A stretch of DNA of 5,070 nt, taken from contig JAAZKL010000385.1 of the NCBI GenBank assembly GCA_012799845.1, positions 1 through 5,070 of the forward strand, in the 5' to 3' direction. The stretch comes from Clostridiaceae bacterium. Its GTDB lineage: Bacteria; Bacillota; Clostridia; Acetivibrionales; DTU013. Below are positions 1-4,801 of this stretch, piece by piece. Under the pieces are notes generated by a model that was not told the DNA's origin, made no database searches, and was given only the letters and a program-made list of their open reading frames with translations. Position 1 is the first letter of the stretch, and each line of letters opens with the position of its first letter. A program made the translations under genes and the position numbers.

Positions 1-129
1 CCCTGACCTTGTCTGCCACATCTGCCTTGCTTTCCACATAAAAGCCCTGCATATTGTTTTTCTCAAGATTTTTTATAGTCTTTCGATCCTTTTCACAATA
101 ATGGACCTCAGGTTGTCATCCATGGACAT
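1..129 (-). pseudogene. 5' end of a LUD-domain (LutC/DUF162-like) lactate-utilization protein gene, apparently frameshifted, cut by the window edge
   Basis: Read on the minus strand from the ATG at 129, the first frame gives MSMDDNLRSIIVKRIER, then Leu and a TAA stop at 73-75. One base later, the other frame continues without a break to position 2 with IKNLEKNNMQGFYVESK and then A-D-V-A-D-K-V-R. Joined, this matches my memory of the N-terminus of clostridial 'lactate utilization proteins' (RIERTIKNLEKNNM.GYYV), a LUD-domain family of roughly 210 residues related to LutC/YkgG. One base seems to be missing between 75 and 81, for example AGAACTATA reduced to AGACTATA. An AAGGAG site (134-139) lies 4 bases before the ATG at 129 and 10 before the in-frame ATG at 123, so the exact start is uncertain. 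The gene has its own promoter and is separated from the arabinofuranosidase gene by a terminator, so it is probably a separate unit. Family assignment rests on about 43 residues only. A sequencing error could equally explain the shift. Confidence 0.62.
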
Positions 130-174
130 TCCGCTCCTTTCTGCATTTCGATCCAAATCTTGCATCCACAGATA

Positions 175-183
175 ATTATAGCA
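175..183 (-). promoter_or_regulatory. Extended -10 promoter of the LUD-domain gene
   Basis: On the minus strand the sequence TGCTATAAT gives a perfect TATAAT (175-180) with the TGn extension at 181-183. No good -35 box is present at 16-18 bases: the best candidate, TTGCTG at 195-200, is only 14 bases away, which fits an extended -10 promoter. Transcription would start near 168, leaving a leader of about 40 bases before the ATG at 129. Confidence 0.6.
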
Positions 184-218
184 GTTTTACCCGGCAGCAA
201 TCCATAAGAACATACACG

Positions 219-358
219 CATGGCACATGATGCATGGTGCATGACACATGATGCATGGCGCATGGCGCATGACACATGATGCATAACGCATAATGCATGA
301 CGCATGATACATGATACATGATACATGATGCATGTCGCATAATGCATGATCCATGATA
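219..358. repeat. Tandem heptanucleotide array, 20 units of CATGNNN (consensus CATGATG)
   Basis: Twenty consecutive 7-base units fill exactly 140 bases with no insertion or deletion. Every unit begins with CAT. Base 4 is G in 17 units and A in 3. Bases 5-7 vary among ATG, ATA, ACA, GCG, ACG and others. Three identical CATGATA units stand at 303-323. Because CATG is its own reverse complement, most units present CATG on both strands, and three units span 21 bases, about two turns of B-form DNA. The array ends about 50 bases upstream of the predicted start of the LUD-domain transcript. There are no spacers or long conserved repeats, so it is not a CRISPR array. Confidence 0.93.
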
Positions 359-430
359 CTATTTTCAGAATGACCATAATACGATCCATGGAGTGCCCCA
401 TGGCATGTTCTGTAATATAACAGTCTTCAG

Positions 431-496
431 AAAAACAATCAGGACCGGCACCGATATTCCCGAATCATAACGGAAACGACCGGTGCCGGCCCTGAT
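431..496 (-). terminator. Rho-independent terminator of the arabinofuranosidase gene
   Basis: The arms 438-453 and 481-496 pair over 16 positions with a single A/C mismatch (444 against 490). The inner sequence can extend the stem through TTCCCG and CGGAA. On the minus strand the hairpin is followed by TGTTTTTC, a U-tract in the right place, about 40 bases after the TAA of the arabinofuranosidase gene. No T-run follows on the plus strand, so it works in one direction only. It insulates the LUD-domain gene from readthrough. Confidence 0.85.
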
Positions 497-536
497 CACT
501 GATGCATGTATCTATTGGAGGTTACATCAACATGCG

Positions 537-2012
537 TTATTCAACAGTCAGAACCACTACAGACTTCGAAGGCATCTGCACGCTGAGTCTGCCGTCTTTC
601 AGGCTTGCTCCGCCGAAGGCCGCAGGCTTGATGTTTTCCGGCGAATCAAATGTATTGTGAGCATTCATGGCCTGAGCAGTCAGTATGGTCCCGCTGACTT
701 TGGAAGCCGTTGCTCCCCGCAGTTCGCAATCAATGTCGACATCGCTGTCGTGGCTCAGGTTGCATATCGAGATGTGGATCTTACCATCCTGGTCGACCGA
801 TGCCGAAGCGCTCACCTGCGGGATCGCTTCATTGCCGAAACGGTATTCTTCATTCTCCAGTGTCATCGACAGCAGGTCTGCATCCTGGTGTACCTGGTAC
901 ATATGGAAGACATGGTACGTGGGCGTCAGGAGCATCTTCTCGCCCTCAGTCAGTATGACAGCCTGCAGAACGTTTATGGTCTGGGCGATATTCGCCATCT
1001 TCACCCTGTCGCAGTGGTTGTTGAAAATATTGAGGTTGATGCCGGCCACCAGCGCGTCGCGCAACGTGTTCTGCTGGTACAGGAAACCAGGATTGGTGCC
1101 GGGTTCGACATCATACCACGTGCCCCATTCGTCGACGATCAGGCCCACCCTCTTTTCAGGGTCGTTCTGGTCCATAATGACGGAGTGGCGTGTCACCAGC
1201 TCTTCCATGAATAAAGTCTTCTTGAGCGTGTCGAACCATTTTGTATCATCGAAATCAACAGCAGAACCTTTTGTATTCCAGTCGCCGGGGACAGTGTAAT
1301 AATGCAGGCTCAGCCCGTCCATCATTTTGCCGGCTTCCCTCATCAGGACCTCCGTCCACCGGTAGTCTCCGGAGTTGGCTCCGCAGGCGATCTTATATAT
1401 CTTGTTCCCGCCGAAATTCCTGATATAAGTCGCATACCTGCGGTATTCATCCGCATAATACTCGGGCCGCATGTTGCCGCCGCAGCCCCAGTTCTCATTG
1501 CCGACGCCGAAGTAGGTCAGCTTCCACGGCTCCTCTCTTCCGTTGGCTCTCCTCAGGTCTGCCATCGGCGATTTTCCGTCAAAGGTTATGTACTCGACCC
1601 ACTGCTGCATTTCCTTTACGGTACCGCTGCCAACATTTCCGCAGATATAGGGCTCGGCGCCGATAAGTTCGCACAGCCTCATGAATTCGTGGGTCCCGAA
1701 GTGGTTGTTCTCCGTAACGCCGCCCCAATGGGTGTTGATCATTTCAGGCCGCTTATCGTAAGGTCCGATACCGTCCATCCAGTGATACTCGTCTGCAAAG
1801 CATCCCCCGGGCCATCTCAGGACCGGTATTTTCATCGCCTTCAGGGCTTCGATTACGTCATTGCGTATACCGTCCGTGTTAGGTATGGGAGAATCCTTGC
1901 CGACCCAAATCCCTTCATAGATGCATCTGCCCAGATGTTCTGAAAAATGGCCATAAATGTTTTTGCTTATTTTTCCCTTCCTGATATCTGCATCCAATAC
2001 CATTCGTACCAT
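537..2012 (-). CDS. abfA: GH51 alpha-L-arabinofuranosidase, intracellular
   Basis: This 491-residue enzyme hydrolyses terminal non-reducing alpha-L-arabinofuranosyl residues from arabino- and arabinoxylo-oligosaccharides with retention of configuration. There is no signal peptide, so it acts in the cytoplasm on imported oligosaccharides. The barrel domain runs from about residue 18 to 380 and the C-terminal beta-sandwich from about 385 to 491. Visible family motifs are YGHFSEHLGR (20-29), RWPGGCFADEYHW (66-78), GNENWGCGG (171-179) with acid/base Glu173, HYYTVPG (237-243), and VDEWGTWYDVEPG (293-305) with nucleophile Glu295. The whole protein resembles Thermobacillus xylanilyticus AbfD3 as I remember it, where the matching residues are E28, E176 and E298; the constant offset of 3 supports the alignment. 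Length is normal and the gene looks intact. The start at 2012 follows GGGAGAGGA (2026-2034) at 13 bases; Met4 (2003) is an alternative. It forms a single-gene unit with its own promoter, a LacI-type operator and a terminator. The family is certain; the exact substrate is not. Confidence 0.96.
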   Translation of the reverse strand: MVRMVLDADIRKGKISKNIYGHFSEHLGRCIYEGIWVGKDSPIPNTDGIRNDVIEALKAMKIPVLRWPGGCFADEYHWMDGIGPYDKRPEMINTHWGGVTENNHFGTHEFMRLCELIGAEPYICGNVGSGTVKEMQQWVEYITFDGKSPMADLRRANGREEPWKLTYFGVGNENWGCGGNMRPEYYADEYRRYATYIRNFGGNKIYKIACGANSGDYRWTEVLMREAGKMMDGLSLHYYTVPGDWNTKGSAVDFDDTKWFDTLKKTLFMEELVTRHSVIMDQNDPEKRVGLIVDEWGTWYDVEPGTNPGFLYQQNTLRDALVAGINLNIFNNHCDRVKMANIAQTINVLQAVILTEGEKMLLTPTYHVFHMYQVHQDADLLSMTLENEEYRFGNEAIPQVSASASVDQDGKIHISICNLSHDSDVDIDCELRGATASKVSGTILTAQAMNAHNTFDSPENIKPAAFGGASLKDGRLSVQMPSKSVVVLTVE

Positions 2013-2104
2013 CGCGTATCTTCATTCCTCTCCCGTTTGTAATGTGTCCTGCAAATTTGCTTTACTTCTGACCGTCTGACCTGAAATGCCTAAAGTTGTC
2101 CGTG

Positions 2105-2118
2105 GTAAAACGTTTTAC
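2105..2118. promoter_or_regulatory. LacI-family operator, GTAAAACGTTTTAC
   Basis: This is a perfect 14-base palindrome with a central CG, the usual form of a LacI-family site. It covers roughly +4 to +17 of the arabinofuranosidase transcript, where a bound repressor would block initiation or early elongation. It is not a good CcpA cre site, because cre sites carry TG and CA at the outer ends, whereas this has GT and AC. The likely ligand is the LacI-family protein encoded at 2448-3491. The palindrome is seen; the partner is inferred. Confidence 0.8.
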
Positions 2119-2128
2119 TTATACTATG

Positions 2129-2157
2129 ATTATATTCACATTTGCTTAAGGTGTCAA
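2129..2157 (-). promoter_or_regulatory. Consensus sigma-A promoter of the arabinofuranosidase gene
   Basis: On the minus strand a perfect TTGACA (2152-2157) is followed by a 17-base spacer and a perfect TATAAT (2129-2134). Transcription should begin near 2122, giving a leader of about 110 bases. A promoter this strong normally needs a repressor, and an operator lies immediately downstream. Confidence 0.92.
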
Positions 2158-2262
2158 CTGTTATCGACTGTGCCCGATTGACTTTTTGTAGTGCCTGCCC
2201 CTCCTCTTCCGCTTTGCCGCTGATACTGCCATGATGCTTGCCTGAGCTGATTTCTTGCCAAT
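2158..2262. other. Spacer with no recognisable feature
   Basis: Between the -35 box of the arabinofuranosidase promoter and the upstream terminator I see no open reading frame with a ribosome binding site, no clear hairpin and no repeat. Confidence 0.6.
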
Positions 2263-2303
2263 AAAAAAGCGGCTCACCAAAATACCCGGTGCGACCGCTT
2301 TTT
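2263..2303 (-). terminator. Bidirectional intrinsic terminator downstream of the LacI-family gene
   Basis: The arm AAAAAGCGG (2264-2272) pairs with CCGCTTTTT (2295-2303), and inner CACC can pair with GGTG. On the minus strand the stem ends in TTTTTTATT and on the plus strand in CTTTTTC, so it can stop transcription both ways. Its job here is to end the lacI-type transcript about 145 bases after the stop codon, keeping it separate from the arabinofuranosidase promoter. Confidence 0.85.
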
Positions 2304-2348
2304 CACTTGATTTCCCGCCTGGTGATCCGCCCGTTTAGTCAAAACGCC

Positions 2349-2475
2349 AGATCCTTTTAAGGCTCGTCCGATCCTTTTGACAAATCACTCGATCTTTTTG
2401 ACAGAATCATTTGATCCTTTTGACAAATCACTCGATCCTTTTTAAGATCATTTGATCCTTTTTACAGAATCGCGC
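2349..2475 (-). repeat. Six imperfect 20-22 bp tandem repeats derived from the 3' end of the LacI-family gene
   Basis: On the minus strand, copies of roughly GATTYTGTCAAAAAGGATC plus RART follow one another with lengths of 22, 20, 21, 22, 21 and 20 bases. GATC occurs in each at 2454, 2434, 2413, 2391, 2370 and 2350. The first copy is the coding end of the regulator (D-S-V-K-R-I-K) and its TGA; the other five lie in the 3' untranslated region. A 25-base stretch is repeated exactly at 2370-2394 and 2413-2437. Read in their own frames, several copies still spell S/F-V-K-R/K-I-K/E followed by TGA. Confidence 0.9.
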
Positions 2476-3491
2476 TCGATTATCCGGCACGGGACCTTGA
2501 TTATCTCCTTGCCCTTTTTTGTCTCATAGCCGTCAGTCAGCGCCTTGATCATGAGCTCCGCCGACTTGATGCCGATCTGTGAGAAAGATATCTCATTCGT
2601 CGTAAGGGCGGGCTTCAGATACCCGGAAATTTCCATATTATCATATCCGGCTATGGATATATCCTCTCCTGCCTTCATGCCGTTTTCATACAAATAGTCA
2701 TAGACGCCCGCAGCCATTTCGTCGTTCATGCAGAAAATGGCTGTGACATCTTCCCTGATCAGTTCTTCGGCCAACTGGTGGCCCGATCCCCTCTTCCAGT
2801 CGCCATATCTCACCCATTTGGGGTTATACGGGACCTTTCCCTCCTTCAAAGCCTTCCGGAACCCGCTCAATCGCTTCCGGGTATGAAGGTTGTCGGCGGT
2901 GCCTGCTATCACACCGATCTTTTCATGCCCCATGGAAACCAGGTATTTGGCCATGTCATACCCGCCCTTTTCGTCGTCTATGACGATGGATGTGAACTTC
3001 GGCGATTTCGAGTATGCGTATACGACGATCGCCGGGATTTCGAAATCATCAGGAAAACAGTTGACGACCCTTGCGTGTCCCGCAACATACATTATCGCGT
3101 CGACCTTTATGGAAAGCAGTTCGCTGATCGCAGGTTTCAATACCGACTGCAGCTTCTTTTCGTCGTTATACCATGTGTTCAGCCATTTATCATACATGCG
3201 CATATTGATGAGGATCGTCCTGTAATGCATGTCTTCGCAGTATGCCATGATCCTTTCGATAATGGGAGGCGAACTGAACTGGATCAGGTCCTCGGCGATA
3301 ATGCCGATTATATTTGTTTTCTGCTTCCTCATCCCCTGGGCGAAATAGTTGGGCTGGTAACCGGTCTTCTTCACGACATCCAGGACTCGCTGCCTGGTAG
3401 CTTCACTGACTTTGCGCTTTCCGTTAAGCACATTCGATATGGTCGAAGTCGAAACACCGCACATTTGGGCGATTTCTTTCTGTGTAATCAA
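2448..3491 (-). CDS. LacI/GalR-family transcriptional regulator, probably controlling the arabinofuranosidase gene
   Basis: The protein has 347 residues from the TTG at 3491, a normal family length. Residues 2-22 (ITQKEIAQMCGVSTSTISNVL) form the helix-turn-helix that starts every LacI-type protein. The hinge YQPNYFAQGMRKQKT follows at about 45-59, then a periplasmic-binding-protein-like sensor domain from about 60 to 335 (INMRMYD; VIDDEKGGYDMAKYL; MGHEKIGVIAG; FCMNDEMAAGVYDYL; ISIAGYDNMEISGYLKPALTT). The TTG start is preferred over the ATG at 3521 because AAGAGAGG (3501-3508) lies 9 bases before the TTG, while the ATG has no good site and would add ten residues in front of the helix-turn-helix. 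The gene lies just upstream of the arabinofuranosidase gene on the same strand, and a matching palindromic operator sits at that gene's promoter, so it is probably its repressor with an arabinose-type inducer. The effector is inferred. In the hinge, Met replaces the usual Leu that inserts into the minor groove. Confidence 0.93.
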   Translation of the reverse strand: MITQKEIAQMCGVSTSTISNVLNGKRKVSEATRQRVLDVVKKTGYQPNYFAQGMRKQKTNIIGIIAEDLIQFSSPPIIERIMAYCEDMHYRTILINMRMYDKWLNTWYNDEKKLQSVLKPAISELLSIKVDAIMYVAGHARVVNCFPDDFEIPAIVVYAYSKSPKFTSIVIDDEKGGYDMAKYLVSMGHEKIGVIAGTADNLHTRKRLSGFRKALKEGKVPYNPKWVRYGDWKRGSGHQLAEELIREDVTAIFCMNDEMAAGVYDYLYENGMKAGEDISIAGYDNMEISGYLKPALTTNEISFSQIGIKSAELMIKALTDGYETKKGKEIIKVPCRIIERDSVKRIK

Positions 3492-3500
3492 GCTGCATTT

Positions 3501-3508
3501 CCTCTCTT
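3501..3508 (-). promoter_or_regulatory. Ribosome binding site that decides the TTG start of the LacI-family gene
   Basis: AAGAGAGG on the minus strand stands 9 bases before the TTG at 3491. It falls inside the longer reading frame starting at the ATG at 3521, which has nothing comparable in front of it. Confidence 0.65.
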
Positions 3509-3548
3509 TATAATATGGCATTTTGTACAGATGGACCCTTCGACTAAT

Positions 3549-3578
3549 ATAATAGCGAAATGCAACTCTCTATTGCAA
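3549..3578 (-). promoter_or_regulatory. Probable promoter of the LacI-family gene
   Basis: On the minus strand TTGCAA (3573-3578), an 18-base spacer and TATTAT (3549-3554) give a fair sigma-A promoter. The start would be near 3541, giving a leader of about 50 bases before the TTG. No convincing terminator lies between the AraC-family stop codon and this point, so readthrough from that gene is also possible. Confidence 0.5.
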
Positions 3579-3630
3579 GTGGCAGATTAGATAAAAATGA
3601 TACGCTTGTATACCGCATTTTGTGGAAACG

Positions 3631-3645
3631 TAATGTAGTACATTA
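3631..3645. repeat. 15-bp inverted repeat overlapping the AraC-family stop codon
   Basis: TAATGTA and TACATTA flank a single central base. The right arm ends in the TAA stop of the AraC-family gene (3643-3645). No T-run follows on the minus strand, so it is not an intrinsic terminator. It lies about 55 bases upstream of the predicted -35 box of the LacI-family gene and could be a protein-binding site. Function unknown. Confidence 0.45.
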
Positions 3646-4503
3646 TACCAGCTTCTTATATTTCGTCGGAGACACTCCCGTCTTCTCCCTGAACACGCGG
3701 GAAAAATGGCTGAGGCTGCCGAAAGCGCACAGGTCGCAGATCTGCGATATCGAACAGTCGGTTTTCCTTAGCAGATCCTTGGCTTTTTCTATTCTCAGGT
3801 TCTGCAAATATTCGAATGGGGTCACGCCGGTGTGGCGTTTGAACAGCCTTACAAAGTGATAAGAACTGTAGTGGGTTTCCCTGGCTATCTCGGAAAGCGA
3901 TATGTTGTTCTGATAATTCTCAGCAAGATATTCGATAGCTTTTTTAACTGCAGCATCATCAGAAAAACTGATATGCCGGCAGGACAAATCGGACAGGTTG
4001 TGGCTGCCCTCCCGCAGGAGCGTGACCGCAAGCTGCAGTGCAAGGCTTTCCTGTATCAACGTAAACCCGGGCTGTCCGATGCGGCATTCCCGGATGTATG
4101 TGCTCAACAGATCCCTTATCGCCGGGCTGAACGCAAAACAGCGGCTTTTGAACACCAGATCGCCGCTTCCGTACAGTTCCTCGGCCGTCGACCTGAGAAG
4201 CGAATTGTCCATATACACTACATAGGACAGGAAATCCGCGATATCCATTTCCTCTACCCGGTGGGGCTGCCCGGGATTGCACGGGAAAACGCTCATATCC
4301 TTGAGTGTATACCGCCTGCCCTCCGTCCTGACCACCGGCGCCTGCTTCAGAGGGATCAGGAAGTAATAATTTCCACAGGAAAATTCATCAAACGTTAAGT
4401 ATGACGTTTCTATGACCACCATCTTATCGCTTGGATAAACATGCGACTTGAGCATCTTTCGGTCCGGGAACGTAGGCTCCAGCACAGATAGTATGCTTTT
4501 CAT
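3643..4503 (-). CDS. AraC/XylS-family transcriptional regulator
   Basis: This 286-residue protein has an N-terminal cupin-like sensor domain (about 20-110, with PCNPGQPHRV at 74-83) and a C-terminal AraC DNA-binding domain (about 183-284). The DNA-binding domain shows both helix-turn-helices: ISLSEIARETHYSSYHFVRLF (201-221) and ISQICDLCAFGSLSHFSRVF (252-271), ending in the family signature FREKTGVSPTKYKK (271-284). Length and domain order are typical. There is no membrane segment, so it is cytoplasmic. The ATG at 4503 follows GGGGGTGAGATC, a good ribosome binding site with about 7 bases between its G-run and the start. The gene lies upstream of the LacI-family gene on the same strand and faces away from a small membrane-protein gene. 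Direct repeats in the shared intergenic region may be its binding sites. Proteins of this architecture often respond to sugars, but ligand and targets cannot be read from the sequence. Confidence 0.95.
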   Translation of the reverse strand: MKSILSVLEPTFPDRKMLKSHVYPSDKMVVIETSYLTFDEFSCGNYYFLIPLKQAPVVRTEGRRYTLKDMSVFPCNPGQPHRVEEMDIADFLSYVVYMDNSLLRSTAEELYGSGDLVFKSRCFAFSPAIRDLLSTYIRECRIGQPGFTLIQESLALQLAVTLLREGSHNLSDLSCRHISFSDDAAVKKAIEYLAENYQNNISLSEIARETHYSSYHFVRLFKRHTGVTPFEYLQNLRIEKAKDLLRKTDCSISQICDLCAFGSLSHFSRVFREKTGVSPTKYKKLV

Positions 4504-4565
4504 GATCTCACCCCCGCTTCAGTTTCAAATATATCATAAATAACCGGCAGCTTCCATCACACTAA

Positions 4566-4607
4566 GGGTGATTACAGGGCAAAATCAGGGTTATTTTACG
4601 GGTGATT
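4566..4607. repeat. Direct repeats GGGTGATT / GGGTTATT / GGGTGATT upstream of the AraC-family gene
   Basis: Two identical 8-base copies (4566-4573 and 4600-4607) flank a one-mismatch copy (4588-4595). The first two begin 22 bases apart, about two helical turns. AraC-family proteins bind direct repeats with such spacing, so autoregulation is possible. Confidence 0.45.
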
Positions 4608-4691
4608 TTATGGATTTTTGTGGAGTTGTCTGCGAACATTTTTTTGCGCCATTTCCGGATGCATATCATGGGTCATACTTATAATTAAAAG

Positions 4692-4721
4692 TCCGCAATT
4701 GTAATAAAAAAACTCCGCAAT
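4692..4721. repeat. Direct repeat TCCGCAAT, two copies 22 bp apart
   Basis: Identical copies lie at 4692-4699 and 4714-4721, both followed by A/T-rich sequence. The spacing puts them on the same face of the helix, about 80-110 bases upstream of the membrane-protein start codon. They overlap the candidate -35/-10 region and could be an activator or repressor site. Confidence 0.5.
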
Positions 4722-4757
4722 AAAATGAAAAACCATACCCTTAAACAAAAATATAAT
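4699..4757 (+). promoter_or_regulatory. Candidate promoter region of the membrane-protein gene
   Basis: Two candidates are visible: TTGTAA (4699-4704) with a 16-base spacer and TAAAAT (4721-4726), or a perfect TATAAT at 4752-4757 with no recognisable -35 box. The A/T-rich context makes chance matches likely. I cannot choose between them. Confidence 0.35.
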
Positions 4758-4788
4758 GATTTGTAAGATAAACCTAAAAAAATCAAAC

Positions 4789-4794
4789 AGGAGG
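4789..4794 (+). promoter_or_regulatory. Ribosome binding site AGGAGG of the membrane-protein gene
   Basis: A perfect AGGAGG stands 7 bases before the ATG at 4802. It is the strongest sign that the reading frame running off the right edge is a real gene. Confidence 0.85.
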
Positions 4795-4801
4795 CGGCTT
4801 T

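Larger units (their letters stand above)
4504..4801. promoter_or_regulatory. Divergent intergenic region between the AraC-family gene and the membrane-protein gene
   Basis: This 298-base stretch holds no gene. It is A/T-rich towards its right half. On the AraC side it carries GGGTGATT (4566-4573), GGGTTATT (4588-4595) and GGGTGATT (4600-4607). On the other side TCCGCAAT occurs at 4692-4699 and 4714-4721. I could not assign a clear promoter to the AraC-family gene; the best -10 guess is a TATGAT about 30 bases upstream of its ATG. Confidence 0.55.

Noticed and set aside
184..190. Operator half-site GTAAAAC in the LUD-gene promoter
   Set aside because: It matches only one 7-base half of the palindrome at 2105-2118, and a match of this length is expected by chance in 5 kb.
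219..358. CRISPR array
   Set aside because: Units are 7 bases with no unique spacers and no cas genes nearby.
108..401. Open frame of 97 codons on the minus strand through the heptamer array
   Set aside because: It stays open only because three heptamers make 21 bases, giving a repetitive Met/His/Cys/Ser peptide. There is no ribosome binding site at its ATG, and it runs out of frame over the LUD-gene start.
497..536. Further GATGCATG-like sequence near 500, resembling the heptamer array
   Set aside because: It is a single copy, out of register and 140 bases away; chance is sufficient.
483..1943. Long plus-strand open frames (483-1214, 685-1299, 1302-1943) opposite the arabinofuranosidase gene
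   Set aside because: They lie antisense to a clearly identified GH51 gene with all catalytic motifs, have no family resemblance, and reflect GC-biased codon use.
2349..2475. CRISPR-like or iteron-like origin repeats
   Set aside because: Units of 20-22 bases abut without spacers and derive from the end of the neighbouring gene; no replication gene is present.
2778..3590. Plus-strand open frames opposite the LacI-family gene
   Set aside because: They are antisense to a recognised regulator, with no ribosome binding site or domain motif.
3623..3636. CcpA cre-like site TGGAAACGTAATGT upstream of the lacI-type promoter
   Set aside because: Only the left half and centre fit the cre consensus; the right outer bases do not, so it is too weak to annotate.
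3832..4398. Plus-strand and second minus-strand frames over the AraC-family gene
   Set aside because: They are shadows of the AraC-family coding frame; no recognisable domain.
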